Positions 1 to 9,597 of a stretch of DNA of 64,000 nucleotides are shown here, piece after piece. The position numbers and the translations under genes were made by a program. Source of the DNA: Flavobacteriales bacterium (GTDB lineage: Bacteria > Bacteroidota > Bacteroidia > Flavobacteriales_D > Crocinitomicaceae); assembly GCA_947470515.1 (NCBI GenBank), contig CANITF010000001.1:1-64000 (forward strand). The letters run 5' to 3'. The notes beneath the pieces are model-generated. The model was not told the origin of the DNA. It was given only the letters and a program-made list of their open reading frames with translations, and did no database searches. Position 1 is the first letter of the stretch. Each line of letters begins with the position of its first letter.

Positions 1-7
1 GAAACAA

Positions 8-1336
8 ATGAAAAATAAAATTTTTACTTCAATCTGTTTAACTGCACTTTGTTTGATCGCAAACAAAGGAATTGGACAAACTATTACTGCTGATTCTTTA
101 AAGAAAACTGTCGATGTTGTTAAAACGGACGTTGATAATTTAAAAAAATTAAAAGTATCTGGATGGGTACAAGCTCAATTTCAAGTGGCTGAAGCTAAAG
201 GAGCCTCTACATTTGACGGAGGTAATTTTTTACCAGGACAATATAATCGTTTTATGATAAGAAGAGGACGTGTTAAATTCACATATACTCAAAAACTTAG
301 TCAATTTGTTATGCAGATAAACGCATCTGAAAGGGGAGTAAACCTTGTTGAAATTTTTGGAAAATTCACTGATCCTTGGACAAAATCATTTTCTTTAACG
401 GCAGGTGTAATGAATAGACCTTTTGGATTTGAAATTCAACAATCATCAGCTGATCGTGAAACACCAGAACGTTCAAGATTTACACAACTTTTAATGCCAA
501 ACGAACGTGATTTAGGAGCTAAATTGGCTTATGAAGCAACTAAAGAAAGTAAATTACATGGTTTGAAAATAGAAGCAGGTTTTTACAGCGGAAATGGAAT
601 TGCTGTCCCAGGAACAACTTCTTATAATGTTACTGCGGGATTAGTTGACACAGATGTTTATAAAGATTTTATGGGTAGACTTTATTATAAAAGAACCATG
701 AAAGGAGATAAAATAAATTTCGGCATAGGTGCTTCTCATTATAATGGAGGAATTGCTTATCAAAACAATAAAGTTTATTCAACAATGACTACTGATGTGA
801 ATGGAATGCAAGCGTGGACAATTTCTGATACCTCGTCAACTACATTTAGCGGAAAAAAAGCGCCAAGAATATATTCTGGAGCTGACTTCCAATTTTCTGT
901 AAAGTCAAAATTAGGAACAACTACTTTGCGTGGTGAGTATATTATGGGTACTCAATCAGGTTCATTAACAGATTCAAAAAGTGTTAATATTACAACGATA
1001 AATGGTTCAAATACTGTTGAACGTCAATTTAATGGAGGGTACGCTTATCTTATTCAACGTATCGGTAAAACAAAACATGAATTAGCAGTGAAGTATGATT
1101 TTTATGACCCAAACACGAAAGTTGCTGCGAAAGATTTTGCAGTAGGTACAACACTTAAATCAGCGGAATTGAAATATCAATCTTTAGGATTAGGATACAT
1201 TCATTACTGGGATGAAAATGTGAAATTCATGGTTTATTATAACTGGGTTCAAAATGAAAAAGGTGATGGAATTGCTGGATTCACAAAAGATTTACATGAT
1301 AACGTATTAACTTTTAGAGTGCAATATAGATTCTAA
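8..1336 (+). CDS. Phosphate-selective-type outer-membrane porin (OprO/OprP-like)
   Basis: The 442-residue protein is predicted to be an outer-membrane beta-barrel for small solutes. Residues 1-24 form a signal peptide ending near GIGQ. A short polar, coiled-coil-prone stretch follows (about 28-48) and then alternating amphipathic strands typical of barrels. The region around FMIRRGRVKFTY and NRPFGFEIQQSS is characteristic of the porin O/P family, and the chain ends in an aromatic residue (VQYRF), as barrels recognised by the BAM machinery do. The start is the only ATG next to a signal peptide, and A-rich DNA precedes it. The gene stands alone and is closed by a hairpin terminator just downstream. 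Phosphate specificity cannot be read from the sequence; many Bacteroidota members of this family are general anion or unknown-substrate channels. Confidence 0.85.
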   Translation: MKNKIFTSICLTALCLIANKGIGQTITADSLKKTVDVVKTDVDNLKKLKVSGWVQAQFQVAEAKGASTFDGGNFLPGQYNRFMIRRGRVKFTYTQKLSQFVMQINASERGVNLVEIFGKFTDPWTKSFSLTAGVMNRPFGFEIQQSSADRETPERSRFTQLLMPNERDLGAKLAYEATKESKLHGLKIEAGFYSGNGIAVPGTTSYNVTAGLVDTDVYKDFMGRLYYKRTMKGDKINFGIGASHYNGGIAYQNNKVYSTMTTDVNGMQAWTISDTSSTTFSGKKAPRIYSGADFQFSVKSKLGTTTLRGEYIMGTQSGSLTDSKSVNITTINGSNTVERQFNGGYAYLIQRIGKTKHELAVKYDFYDPNTKVAAKDFAVGTTLKSAELKYQSLGLGYIHYWDENVKFMVYYNWVQNEKGDGIAGFTKDLHDNVLTFRVQYRF

Positions 1337-1356
1337 ATAATTTATTTGTTAAGGTT

Positions 1357-1391
1357 GAAAGGGATGGATGCAAATTCATCCCTTTCTTGTT
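1357..1391 (+). terminator. Rho-independent terminator of the porin gene
   Basis: GAAAGGGATG (1357-1366) pairs perfectly with CATCCCTTTC (1377-1386) across a 10-nt loop and is followed by the T-rich run TTGTTTTATC. It lies between the porin stop codon and the mnmE start used here. This argues against starting mnmE at the TTG further upstream. Confidence 0.8.
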
Positions 1392-1392
1392 T

Positions 1393-1400
1393 TATCTTTG
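1393..1400 (+). promoter_or_regulatory. Bacteroidota-type -7 element TAtcTTTG ahead of mnmE
   Basis: TATCTTTG matches the TAnnTTTG consensus exactly and ends 5 nt before the mnmE ATG. No TTG lies at the usual 19-21 nt upstream, because that stretch is inside the terminator hairpin. The assignment therefore rests on the -7 box alone. If it is used, the transcript would begin at or very near the start codon. Confidence 0.4.
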
Positions 1401-1405
1401 CACCA

Positions 1406-2773
1406 ATGACAAACAATCAAGATACCATCTGTGCGTTATCTACTCCAAATGGAGTTGGTGCAATAGCACTAATTAGAGTTTCAGGAAAGAAAGCCTTAGA
1501 AATTGTCTCAGGTGTATTTTCTAAAAATCTTCTGGACAAAAACTCACATACGGCTCATTTTGGGTATTTTAAAAATCCAAAGGGAGAATTAATCGATGAG
1601 GTATTAATTACTGTTTTCGCAAATGGAAAAAGCTTCACAGGTGAAGAATCTGCTGAAATTGCATGTCATGCTTCTCCTTATATTCAACAACAAATTATTC
1701 AAACATTACTTGATAGTGGATGCCGATTAGCAAATCCTGGTGAATATACCATGCGTGCTTTCTTGAATGGAAAATTGGATCTATCACAAGCTGAAGCAGT
1801 GGCGGATTTAATTGCTTCTCAGTCAAAAGGAGCGCATGATATTGCGTTAAAACAATTACGTGGTGGTTTTTCGTCTGAATTAAAAGATTTACGGGAAAAA
1901 CTCATTCATTTTGCCTCTTTGGTCGAGTTGGAATTAGATTTCGCTGAAGAAGATGTAGAATTTGCTGATCGCAAGGAATTATTGCAATTGGTTATTGATG
2001 TTTTGAATTTCATTAACCGATTATCAAAATCGTTTGAATTAGGAAATGCAATCAAAAATGGTGTTCCTGTAGCAATTGTTGGAGCTCCAAATACTGGAAA
2101 AAGTACCTTGCTGAATCAATTATTGGGTGAAGAGCGCGCAATTGTAAGCAACATTGCAGGTACGACTCGTGATGTTATCGAGGAAGTAATAAACATCGAT
2201 GGAATTCAATTTCGATTAATTGATACAGCTGGAATTCGCGAAGGAGCTGAAGAAATTGAGGCAATGGGAATTGTGCGATCCAAGGAAAAGATTTATCAGG
2301 CAAATATAGTTTTATGCTTAGCAGATGTTTCAATAGAAAACAGTTTGCATGAAGTCATCGATTGGGCCAAAGAAATCCAGTCTACTTATCAAGATAAGAA
2401 AATTGTTATAATTGCCAATAAAGTAGATATAAATGACCGGCCCCTCGACACAGCTCGGGGACCGATCATATACATAAGTGCAAAAGCTGGATTGGGTATC
2501 GATGAATTGAAACAAAAACTAGTTGAATTAATAACAGGAGATTTCAATATGGCAAATGAAACTATCGTGTCAAACGTTAGACATTTTGATGCACTAAAAA
2601 GAACAGCAACCTCCCTCGAAAAAGCAAAATTCGACTTAGAAAATAACATCACAGCTGATTGGGTTGCAATGGATATTCGACAAGCAATGTATGATTTAGG
2701 TACAATTACTGGTGATATATCAACGGATGATTTGTTGGGAAATATTTTTGCTAAGTTTTGTATTGGAAAGTAA
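1406..2773 (+). CDS. mnmE: tRNA uridine-5-carboxymethylaminomethyl modification GTPase MnmE
   Basis: MnmE works with MnmG to modify the wobble uridine of certain tRNAs. The 455-residue protein shows the family layout: an N-terminal folate-binding domain beginning TICALSTPNGVGAIALIRVS, a helical middle, an inserted G domain, and the diagnostic C-terminal FCIGK motif with its catalytic Cys. The G domain has P-loop GAPNTGKST at about residues 225-233, DTAGIRE at about 272 and NKVD at about 337. I chose the ATG at 1406 because family members begin with this sequence and because a terminator hairpin occupies the upstream in-frame extension. The gene is flanked by its own gap on both sides, so it is probably monocistronic. 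Confidence 0.95.
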   Translation: MTNNQDTICALSTPNGVGAIALIRVSGKKALEIVSGVFSKNLLDKNSHTAHFGYFKNPKGELIDEVLITVFANGKSFTGEESAEIACHASPYIQQQIIQTLLDSGCRLANPGEYTMRAFLNGKLDLSQAEAVADLIASQSKGAHDIALKQLRGGFSSELKDLREKLIHFASLVELELDFAEEDVEFADRKELLQLVIDVLNFINRLSKSFELGNAIKNGVPVAIVGAPNTGKSTLLNQLLGEERAIVSNIAGTTRDVIEEVINIDGIQFRLIDTAGIREGAEEIEAMGIVRSKEKIYQANIVLCLADVSIENSLHEVIDWAKEIQSTYQDKKIVIIANKVDINDRPLDTARGPIIYISAKAGLGIDELKQKLVELITGDFNMANETIVSNVRHFDALKRTATSLEKAKFDLENNITADWVAMDIRQAMYDLGTITGDISTDDLLGNIFAKFCIGK

Positions 2774-2809
2774 CCCCCTTTTTACCCTCCCCCAAGTTAA
2801 AATTCGTTG

Positions 2810-2817
2810 TATATTTG
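2810..2817 (+). promoter_or_regulatory. Possible -7 element TAtaTTTG upstream of the cyclase gene
   Basis: TATATTTG matches TAnnTTTG about 80 nt before the cyclase start. No TTG occurs at the expected spacing upstream, so support is partial. Confidence 0.3.
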
Positions 2818-2898
2818 AATAATGATTCGTTCAGGAAGCGCCACTCTTTAAATTAATAACCTTTGTATCCAATTTTGGTCTTGGTTTAATTTTATGGC

Positions 2899-4725
2899 AT
2901 GATGAGACAGTATATACTGCAAGGAATAGTTTGTTTAATTCCATTTTTGATGGTTGGTCAGAATACACCAAACAAACTGATGTCTGATGGCTTTAATTCA
3001 ACGCTAAAAACGGAGAAGCGCATACAATCCTTGCACACAGCTGCTGAGTTGATGACGAATTCTGTTCCAGACAGCTCAATGATCGCATTGGATAAAGCTT
3101 TTCTGTTAAACAAGCAACTAAACAATGTACGCTTTCAACAAGAAAATCACCTTATTCGATCGAAAACGCTACTTATTCAGGGGGTTTACCCAAAGGCCTT
3201 AGAATTTTCTCAAAAAGCATTGAAGTTGTCTGAAAAACTGAAGGACAATGAATTGATTTCTGATTGCTACAGTGTGATAGGTCAGATTTATGAACGTCAA
3301 GAAAATAATCGAAAAGCGGCCGCTTATCATATTAAAGGCTTAAAATTAAACCGAAGCATAGGCGATTCTGTGCGCATTGCTACCTCTCTAAGTTTATTGG
3401 GGAATATTTATGGCGCAACAAAACAAGCAGATAAAGCATTAAAATCCTATCGTGAAAGTTTGAGTTACATTAACGAGAAGCTAAATCCAGAAGAAGTGGG
3501 CATTGCCTATGGAAATATTGGGTATGTTTATTATGAAGAGGGAAGCAGGGTTAAATTAGCGAATCCAGAAAAAGCTAAACGCTATTTTGATCTATCGCTT
3601 GAAGCTTCAATGAGAGCAAAACAACTATTTCAAGAGTTAAACAATAGACGGTTCTTAATTATTTCAGAATTAAATATTGGCCTAGTGTACAATGAGCTTA
3701 AAGACTTTGGAACTGCAAAAAAATGGTGTTTATCGGCTTTCAAAACGGCTGAAGAATTGAAAATTCCGCCGCTGATTCGTGATGCCTGTGATTGCATGTA
3801 TAAAAGCACAAAAGCAGCGGGAAATATGCCCGAAGCACTGAAGTATTTTGAGATTTACAAAGAAATGAATGATTCTATCCAGAATATTGACAATGAGCGG
3901 TCAATGGTCGAAAAGGAATTAAATTTTAAATATGAAAAAGAACAATTGGGCGATAGTTTGGAATATGCTCAAAAAGAAATTATTTCAGAATCACAAATTC
4001 AAAAACAGCGAATAGGATTAATTTCAACAGGTGGAATTTTGCTATTAATCGTTGTTTTAATGGTGGTTGTGGTAAAAGGGAAAAGGCGCTCCGAAGAGTT
4101 GTTATTGAATATCTTGCCTTTTGAAACTGCTCAAGAATTGAAAAAGAAAGGTTTTGCAGAGACAAAGAATTTCGAAAGTGTAACAGTACTATTTACTGAT
4201 TTTAAAGGATTCACGACCATTTCTGAGCTCTTAAGTCCAAAGGAATTAGTCACTGAGATTGATACCTGTTTTAAAGGAATTGATAGGATAATGGAAAAAT
4301 ATCAAATCGAAAAAATCAAAACAATTGGAGATGCCTACATGGCGGCAGGGGGCTTGCCAAAGAAAAGTACTAGTCACCCAATTGACGTGGTAATGGCTGC
4401 TGAAGAAATACTTCTTTTAATAGAGGGCCTGAAGCAAGAACGAATTGAAAAAAACGTGCCCTATTTTGATATTCGAATTGGTATTCATACCGGGCCTGTG
4501 ATTGCTGGAATTGTGGGTATTAAGAAGTTTTCCTATGATATTTGGGGAGACACGGTAAATATTGCTTCGCGCATGGAAAGTAGTGGAGAGATTAATAAAA
4601 TTAATATTTCTGGTGCTACTTATGAACTGATTAAGGAAGACTATATCTGTGAATATCGTGGGAAAATAGAAGCTAAAAATAAAGGGAAAATCGATATGTA
4701 TTTTATTGAAAAGAGAATAGATTAG
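2899..4725 (+). CDS. TPR-repeat, membrane-anchored class III adenylate/guanylate cyclase
   Basis: This is a signalling enzyme predicted to make cAMP or cGMP on the cytoplasmic side of the inner membrane. The 608 residues comprise a signal-like N-terminus (1-20), a periplasmic tetratricopeptide array (about 50-330; for example the helices around ALKSYRESLSYI), a short coiled coil, one membrane helix (about 371-392, LISTGGILLLIVVLMVVVVK), and a class III cyclase domain (about 425-600). Visible catalytic residues are the first metal-binding Asp in VLFTDFKGFT, the purine-selecting Lys in IKTIGDAY, the second metal-binding Asp in DIWGDTVN, and the transition-state Asn and Arg in VNIASRMES. All are intact, so the enzyme should be active. 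A Lys at the base-recognition position favours ATP over GTP, but this is inference. The start could be either Met of the MM pair. Confidence 0.88.
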   Translation: MMRQYILQGIVCLIPFLMVGQNTPNKLMSDGFNSTLKTEKRIQSLHTAAELMTNSVPDSSMIALDKAFLLNKQLNNVRFQQENHLIRSKTLLIQGVYPKALEFSQKALKLSEKLKDNELISDCYSVIGQIYERQENNRKAAAYHIKGLKLNRSIGDSVRIATSLSLLGNIYGATKQADKALKSYRESLSYINEKLNPEEVGIAYGNIGYVYYEEGSRVKLANPEKAKRYFDLSLEASMRAKQLFQELNNRRFLIISELNIGLVYNELKDFGTAKKWCLSAFKTAEELKIPPLIRDACDCMYKSTKAAGNMPEALKYFEIYKEMNDSIQNIDNERSMVEKELNFKYEKEQLGDSLEYAQKEIISESQIQKQRIGLISTGGILLLIVVLMVVVVKGKRRSEELLLNILPFETAQELKKKGFAETKNFESVTVLFTDFKGFTTISELLSPKELVTEIDTCFKGIDRIMEKYQIEKIKTIGDAYMAAGGLPKKSTSHPIDVVMAAEEILLLIEGLKQERIEKNVPYFDIRIGIHTGPVIAGIVGIKKFSYDIWGDTVNIASRMESSGEINKINISGATYELIKEDYICEYRGKIEAKNKGKIDMYFIEKRID

Positions 4726-4767
4726 AATAAAGTACGCGACACCATCAGAGATTTCTTGAACCGTAAA

Positions 4768-5808
4768 TTAAGAAACAATTTTTTTCAAATAAGGTATTTT
4801 TAAAAGGAGCGCTATTAGTGCGAAGCTTAATAAAAAAGTAGTCAACCAAGTAATGGGTATAGAAATTAGGGTGTCTGATATTTTCGCATCCAAATGATAT
4901 TTTCCAATTCCGATTCTCATCCCTTCAATAAGTAATGGATGTATGAGGTAAATACCGAATGATGCGTTACTTATTGATTGCATCCAATGAGGTATTGAGT
5001 ATTTCTGACGATTTTTAATCCATAAAAAGAAAATTGTAGCCTGTAATAAAACAGTGATTGAATAAGGCATAATGATCAATTCTTGATAAGTGCCAACTTT
5101 ATTATAAATTGCTGCCGATGCAAAAGCTTGAAACACACTTATAATGAAAAACCATTGGCCTAATTTTTTCAATTTAAGTGCCATTCCATAAACATGGAGG
5201 TAATAACCGAGTATAAAATAGCCTAAATAAAGATCCGGGAAATTTTGTTGTATGCCTATGCTAAAATCAAAATTGAACCAAATATGGAATTGTCCTGCCG
5301 CTCCAGGCAAAATGAATCGGAATACTATCCAGATAAGCAACAGCAATTCTACTTGTTTTTTCGCAAGATTTTGTACTAGAACACGAAAGAATGGGGTGGA
5401 AATATAGATTCCGAATAACATATAGAAATACCACAAGTGATAATAGGTTGGTCCTGCGAAAATTTTGAGTATAAGTTGAATGATAGATTTATTTTCCCCT
5501 AATTGCCATTGCCACAAAAGTGCAAAAATGAAACTCCAGAAAAACATAGGCAAAAGGATTCGTCTAAAACGTTTTTTGTAAAAAAACACCCAATCTTCTT
5601 TTTTTGGAAGCAATAATGCACCACTGATCATTACAAATAAAGGCACACCAGCTCTCCCTATAGAATCAAAAATGGCACTCACAAACCAATTAGCCGTTGC
5701 CATTGCATGCCATTGATCTCTGACGGGTGCAGAAACGTGCAACAAAACAATCATCATGATTGCGAATACCCGAACCCGGTTGAGATATTGTCCTTCTAAT
5801 TCGTTCAT
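4768..5808 (-). CDS. Acyltransferase 3 family integral membrane protein
   Basis: A 346-residue multi-pass membrane protein with about ten hydrophobic helices. The N-terminus, YLNRVRVFAIMMIVLLHVSA, carries the helix-embedded His of the acyltransferase-3 family, whose members transfer acetyl or other acyl groups to surface sugars. A further family feature is SNASFGIYLIHPLLIE near the C-terminus. It follows two LTD/CHU_C surface-protein genes on the same strand, with a 169-bp gap. A TAccTTcG box (5840-5847, minus strand) may be a weak -7 element of its own. A decayed copy of its C-terminal coding part lies at 16012-16084, again joined to a copy of the upstream surface-protein gene. The acceptor sugar is unknown; surface polysaccharide decoration is inference. 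Confidence 0.85.
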   Translation of the reverse strand: MNELEGQYLNRVRVFAIMMIVLLHVSAPVRDQWHAMATANWFVSAIFDSIGRAGVPLFVMISGALLLPKKEDWVFFYKKRFRRILLPMFFWSFIFALLWQWQLGENKSIIQLILKIFAGPTYYHLWYFYMLFGIYISTPFFRVLVQNLAKKQVELLLLIWIVFRFILPGAAGQFHIWFNFDFSIGIQQNFPDLYLGYFILGYYLHVYGMALKLKKLGQWFFIISVFQAFASAAIYNKVGTYQELIIMPYSITVLLQATIFFLWIKNRQKYSIPHWMQSISNASFGIYLIHPLLIEGMRIGIGKYHLDAKISDTLISIPITWLTTFLLSFALIALLLKIPYLKKIVS

Positions 5809-5977
5809 TTATAAAGATGATTCTGAAAATACGATAAGACGAAGGTAAAAATAATTCAATAATGATTATTGTAACAACATGTTAATCATCTTTAATTGCG
5901 CTGTTTTCCTGAAAATATGGAAAAAGAATCAATTTGGTGATAAAATGAAGTAAATTATGAGTTCAATAGAAGTGTTT

Positions 5978-8900
5978 TTATCGGACTAAATTCACATGAC
6001 CAACGACTATTTTCCGCTCATCATTTTGCCTTAATTTAAATTCGATTTTCCACGTATACGTTCCGTCCTGAACCAACCCTTGGTTGTAATTTGAACCATA
6101 TGTGCCATCCCATCCTATTTCAGAATTATGAGATTCAAAGATTACTTCTCCCCAGCGATTGAATATCAATAAAGTGAAGTCATACGGGTCAAATCCTGAA
6201 GTAAATATTGGCTGAAAAGTTTGATTAAACATATCATCATCAGGAGTAAATGTATTGGGCACGTAAGAGATTAATTCTTCATTAATTTGAATGAAAGAAT
6301 ATGCTGTGTCCGTGCATCCAAAAGAGGAAATTGCAACAAGTGTAATTTCATATGTCCCAAACGCAACATTTAAATAATCATGAGCAGGATTAGTTTGGTT
6401 AGATGTGTTTGATCCATCTCCAAAATCCCAAAGATAGGTTGAAGCGCCTATTGAATTATTATCGAAAATCACTGTTGGATTGAATTCAGAAACGGTAAAA
6501 GTTGATTGAGTAAAAGCGGCGATTGGGCTATCATCAACACAAACTAAGTCAATGGCTGAAAAAGTACTTTGACAACCATTTGCATTTGTTATTGATAGTG
6601 AAATATCGTAACATCCTGGCTCTTCAAAGGTGTTATTTACTGTTTCAGATCCTGTTATAACTGTACCATCGCTCATTGTCCACGTATAACTTGATGCGCC
6701 AATTGTTGTACTTGTAAAAGTCACAGTTAAAGGAGCGCAACCATAAGTAAGGCTTGGTATAAATGTAACAGGAGTTATTGATGCTACATTAATATCTATT
6801 TGATCCGTGTTAATGCAGCCATCAGTAGAAGTTCCGGTTACTGTATATGTAGTAGTTGTTAGAGGTGCGTTAAATGCTGTCCCGTTAGTTATTCCATTAT
6901 CCCACGTATATACTGAAGCACCAGTTGCACTTAAAGTTAATGTTTGCTGATTACAGATTGAAATATCATTTCCTGCCCCAACTGTTGGAAGTGGATTTAC
7001 AATAATATTAACATTGTCCGAATTTTTGCAACCATTAACATCCGTTCCAATCACAGTATAAGTAGTTGAAGAGAAAGGTGTAAATGGTATTCCGTCTGTT
7101 ATTCCATTATCCCATTCAAATGAAATGGCGCCTGATCCAGATAGAGAAACAGGTGTTCCGATACAAATTACTTGATCTACACCCGCGCTTACAATTGGCA
7201 ATGGATTAACAGTGACAACTGCTTCATCAGTAATTATGCATCCTTCTGTTGAAGTTCCTGTTACCGTATAGGTGACAATCCCAGACAGTTGATTAAATGG
7301 AACACCATTACTAATACCTCCTGACCAAGAGTATGTTGCAGCGCCATTTGCAGTTAATGTTGCTGTAAAGCCTTCACACAGCGTTTGATCTATACCTGCA
7401 TTTAACAAGGGAAGTGGATTAACAATCAATGTTACATTAGAGATGCTGTCACAACCCGTTGGAAGAATAAATGTTTGAGAATAAACTCCAGCTACAATTT
7501 CAGCAATTCCATGAATTATGGATGACTGTCCTTCACAAATAGTAACGTTAAAATCAGTTGTTATTCCATTGTTTTCAATAATTGGAAAGACTGATGAGGT
7601 TCCTGAACAACCAAATGAATTAGTTACAGTGACTGTTATTGGACTGTCTGCAATTGTTGCATTAATTGAGGGTGATGTTGCACCAGTTGACCAGCTATAT
7701 GTAACAAATGGGCTGCTAGTTGAAAGCGCTGCGGCATTGCCTGAGCAATATGCTGCTGGACCATTAATTAAAGGAGTTGGATTTGGATGAACCGTAACCA
7801 ATACTTGATCACTAGCCGCACAGCCGTTGATAGCGGTTCCTGTGACGGTATAATTTGCAGTAATTGTTGGAATAAAAGCAACGCCATCTGAAAGACCAAG
7901 ATTCCATGTATAAGTTAAGGCACCAGAACCAGTTAATGTTACCACTTCACCATCACAAACAGTTTGGTTTAGTCCAGCACTGACAATTGGCAAAGCATTA
8001 ACAGTTACAGATACTTGGTCAATTCCAATACAACCATTAGATGAGGTTCCTGTGACGGTATAATTCATAGAATTGGTTGGAATAAATGCAACCCCATCAA
8101 GAACGCCATTGTTCCAAGTATAGGTTGTTGCGCCAACACCAGTTAATGTTATAGATTCACCAGCACAAACAGTTTGGTCTGGAACAGCAATAATTGGTAA
8201 TGGAATGATGGTCACATCACCCGTGTTTGTAACAGGGCAACCCGCAAAGAGATATGTAACAGTATAGGATGTATTAATGGCTGCAGTAACTGTTATTGAT
8301 TGCGTCGTTTGCCCACCAGGCGACCAACTATATGTTCCTCCAGCGACAGAAGGTGTTGCGGTAAGAGTTGCAGCAGTACCCAAACAAATTGATTCATTAT
8401 TGACACTAACGGTTGTCGTTGAAATAGAAGTCAGCGTTACTGTTGCAGTATCAGAACATCCTATACTCGATGTTGCAATAACGTTATAAGTTCCTGCACA
8501 CAATCCAGTTGCTGTGGCGGTTGTTTGTCCAATTGGTAGAAAGTTTGCGTTTAACCATTGATAGGTATATCCAGGAATTGAACCAGTTGCTGCAGCTGTT
8601 GCAGTTCCATTACAACCACATGTTGCATTCACAGTTGTTGCTGTAACTTGAATGGGTGTGATTGGCATACAATTATTATTAAATTGAGCAATGTATGCTG
8701 CATTGGCAGCGTTGTTTGGTAAACCTGGTGTTTGAGCTCCATTAGGAAATGTTGCGGCGCCTTCTGTCCAATTTGCTTGGGACGCTGGGTTTCCATTATT
8801 GAAGTACCACACATTTTGAGCGCCATTCCCGTTAAAATAAATTAGATTGTTTAGATTGTTAGTTCCCCAACAAACAGAAAAAACTTCACATCCTGCTAGG

Positions 8901-9451
8901 TTTACTATTCTTGCACAATCTCCTGGATTAGCAAGAAGTGTTGTTGACCACGACCCACCAGCAATCCAACCCGTCGCGGGGTAACTGCATGCAACGGCAC
9001 CAGGAGTTGTTGAATTTCTTTCAAATAAAGTAGTGTTATTAATAGGGGTGATTATAGTACAATTTCCATCAGAAAGAGAAATATCGTTTGCCGGCATGCT
9101 AGGATTAGGGTCTGTATCATTATAAATCACAATAATAGTTCCTAATGGAATGCACGACCATAATGGATTGAAAGAAAATCGAACAGCACCACCAGCTACA
9201 CCACCACTTCCATGATATCCTGAATTATCATCGAAAATCCAGCCACGAATATCAATGCACGGTGGGTTTGAGGAGTTACAGTTATAAGCGACGACAGTGT
9301 CAATAACAATGAATTCTACATATTCCTTATTTCCAGAAGGGCCATTAGAAACTTCGTTCATTATCAATGTCTGCGAATACGAAGTAACGGGAAGCGAGGA
9401 GCAAAGTATAAAAAAGCAAAAGTAAAACAACAGTTTTTTCATGTCGGACAT
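5978..9451 (-). CDS. T9SS type B (CHU_C) surface protein with LTD-like and Ig/PKD domains
   Basis: A very large secreted protein (1157 residues from this start). The signal peptide reads MKKLLFYFCFFILCSS and ends near TSYSQ. A lamin-tail-like domain (LIMNEVSNGPSG through the VRFSF region) follows, then Ig-like modules of about 70 residues with the signature Q-T-V-C...TYTW-NG...YTVTGT...GC, interrupted by two divergent modules. Two PKD-type domains (WDFGDGSN) come next. The C-terminus is a gliding-motility-associated CHU_C domain (YVPNTFTPDDD, LLIFNRWGEVIFES, GTYTWKI) that directs type B T9SS export and surface retention. MSDMKK is conserved at the start of both paralogues, so I start at that ATG; the Met at 9442 is the alternative. 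The open frame upstream to 9529 looks like leader DNA. Its closest relative is the neighbouring gene. Ligand unknown; adhesion or cell-surface structure is likely. Confidence 0.85.
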   Translation of the reverse strand: MSDMKKLLFYFCFFILCSSLPVTSYSQTLIMNEVSNGPSGNKEYVEFIVIDTVVAYNCNSSNPPCIDIRGWIFDDNSGYHGSGGVAGGAVRFSFNPLWSCIPLGTIIVIYNDTDPNPSMPANDISLSDGNCTIITPINNTTLFERNSTTPGAVACSYPATGWIAGGSWSTTLLANPGDCARIVNLAGCEVFSVCWGTNNLNNLIYFNGNGAQNVWYFNNGNPASQANWTEGAATFPNGAQTPGLPNNAANAAYIAQFNNNCMPITPIQVTATTVNATCGCNGTATAAATGSIPGYTYQWLNANFLPIGQTTATATGLCAGTYNVIATSSIGCSDTATVTLTSISTTTVSVNNESICLGTAATLTATPSVAGGTYSWSPGGQTTQSITVTAAINTSYTVTYLFAGCPVTNTGDVTIIPLPIIAVPDQTVCAGESITLTGVGATTYTWNNGVLDGVAFIPTNSMNYTVTGTSSNGCIGIDQVSVTVNALPIVSAGLNQTVCDGEVVTLTGSGALTYTWNLGLSDGVAFIPTITANYTVTGTAINGCAASDQVLVTVHPNPTPLINGPAAYCSGNAAALSTSSPFVTYSWSTGATSPSINATIADSPITVTVTNSFGCSGTSSVFPIIENNGITTDFNVTICEGQSSIIHGIAEIVAGVYSQTFILPTGCDSISNVTLIVNPLPLLNAGIDQTLCEGFTATLTANGAATYSWSGGISNGVPFNQLSGIVTYTVTGTSTEGCIITDEAVVTVNPLPIVSAGVDQVICIGTPVSLSGSGAISFEWDNGITDGIPFTPFSSTTYTVIGTDVNGCKNSDNVNIIVNPLPTVGAGNDISICNQQTLTLSATGASVYTWDNGITNGTAFNAPLTTTTYTVTGTSTDGCINTDQIDINVASITPVTFIPSLTYGCAPLTVTFTSTTIGASSYTWTMSDGTVITGSETVNNTFEEPGCYDISLSITNANGCQSTFSAIDLVCVDDSPIAAFTQSTFTVSEFNPTVIFDNNSIGASTYLWDFGDGSNTSNQTNPAHDYLNVAFGTYEITLVAISSFGCTDTAYSFIQINEELISYVPNTFTPDDDMFNQTFQPIFTSGFDPYDFTLLIFNRWGEVIFESHNSEIGWDGTYGSNYNQGLVQDGTYTWKIEFKLRQNDERKIVVGHVNLVR

Positions 9452-9597
9452 AAAAAAATTAGGTGAGTTTCTGGTTTCAGAATCGTATTTTTTAAAATAT
9501 TCGTCAAGGTTTTCATAAACTTCGCACAAAATTACAATCTCACTATTAAATACGTGTTACTTAATGGTTATTTATATATTCAAAATACTTAATAAAA

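Noticed and set aside
1346-1405. Upstream in-frame extension of mnmE from TTG at 1346
   Set aside because: It contains a complete terminator hairpin, and MnmE proteins begin at the Met at 1406.
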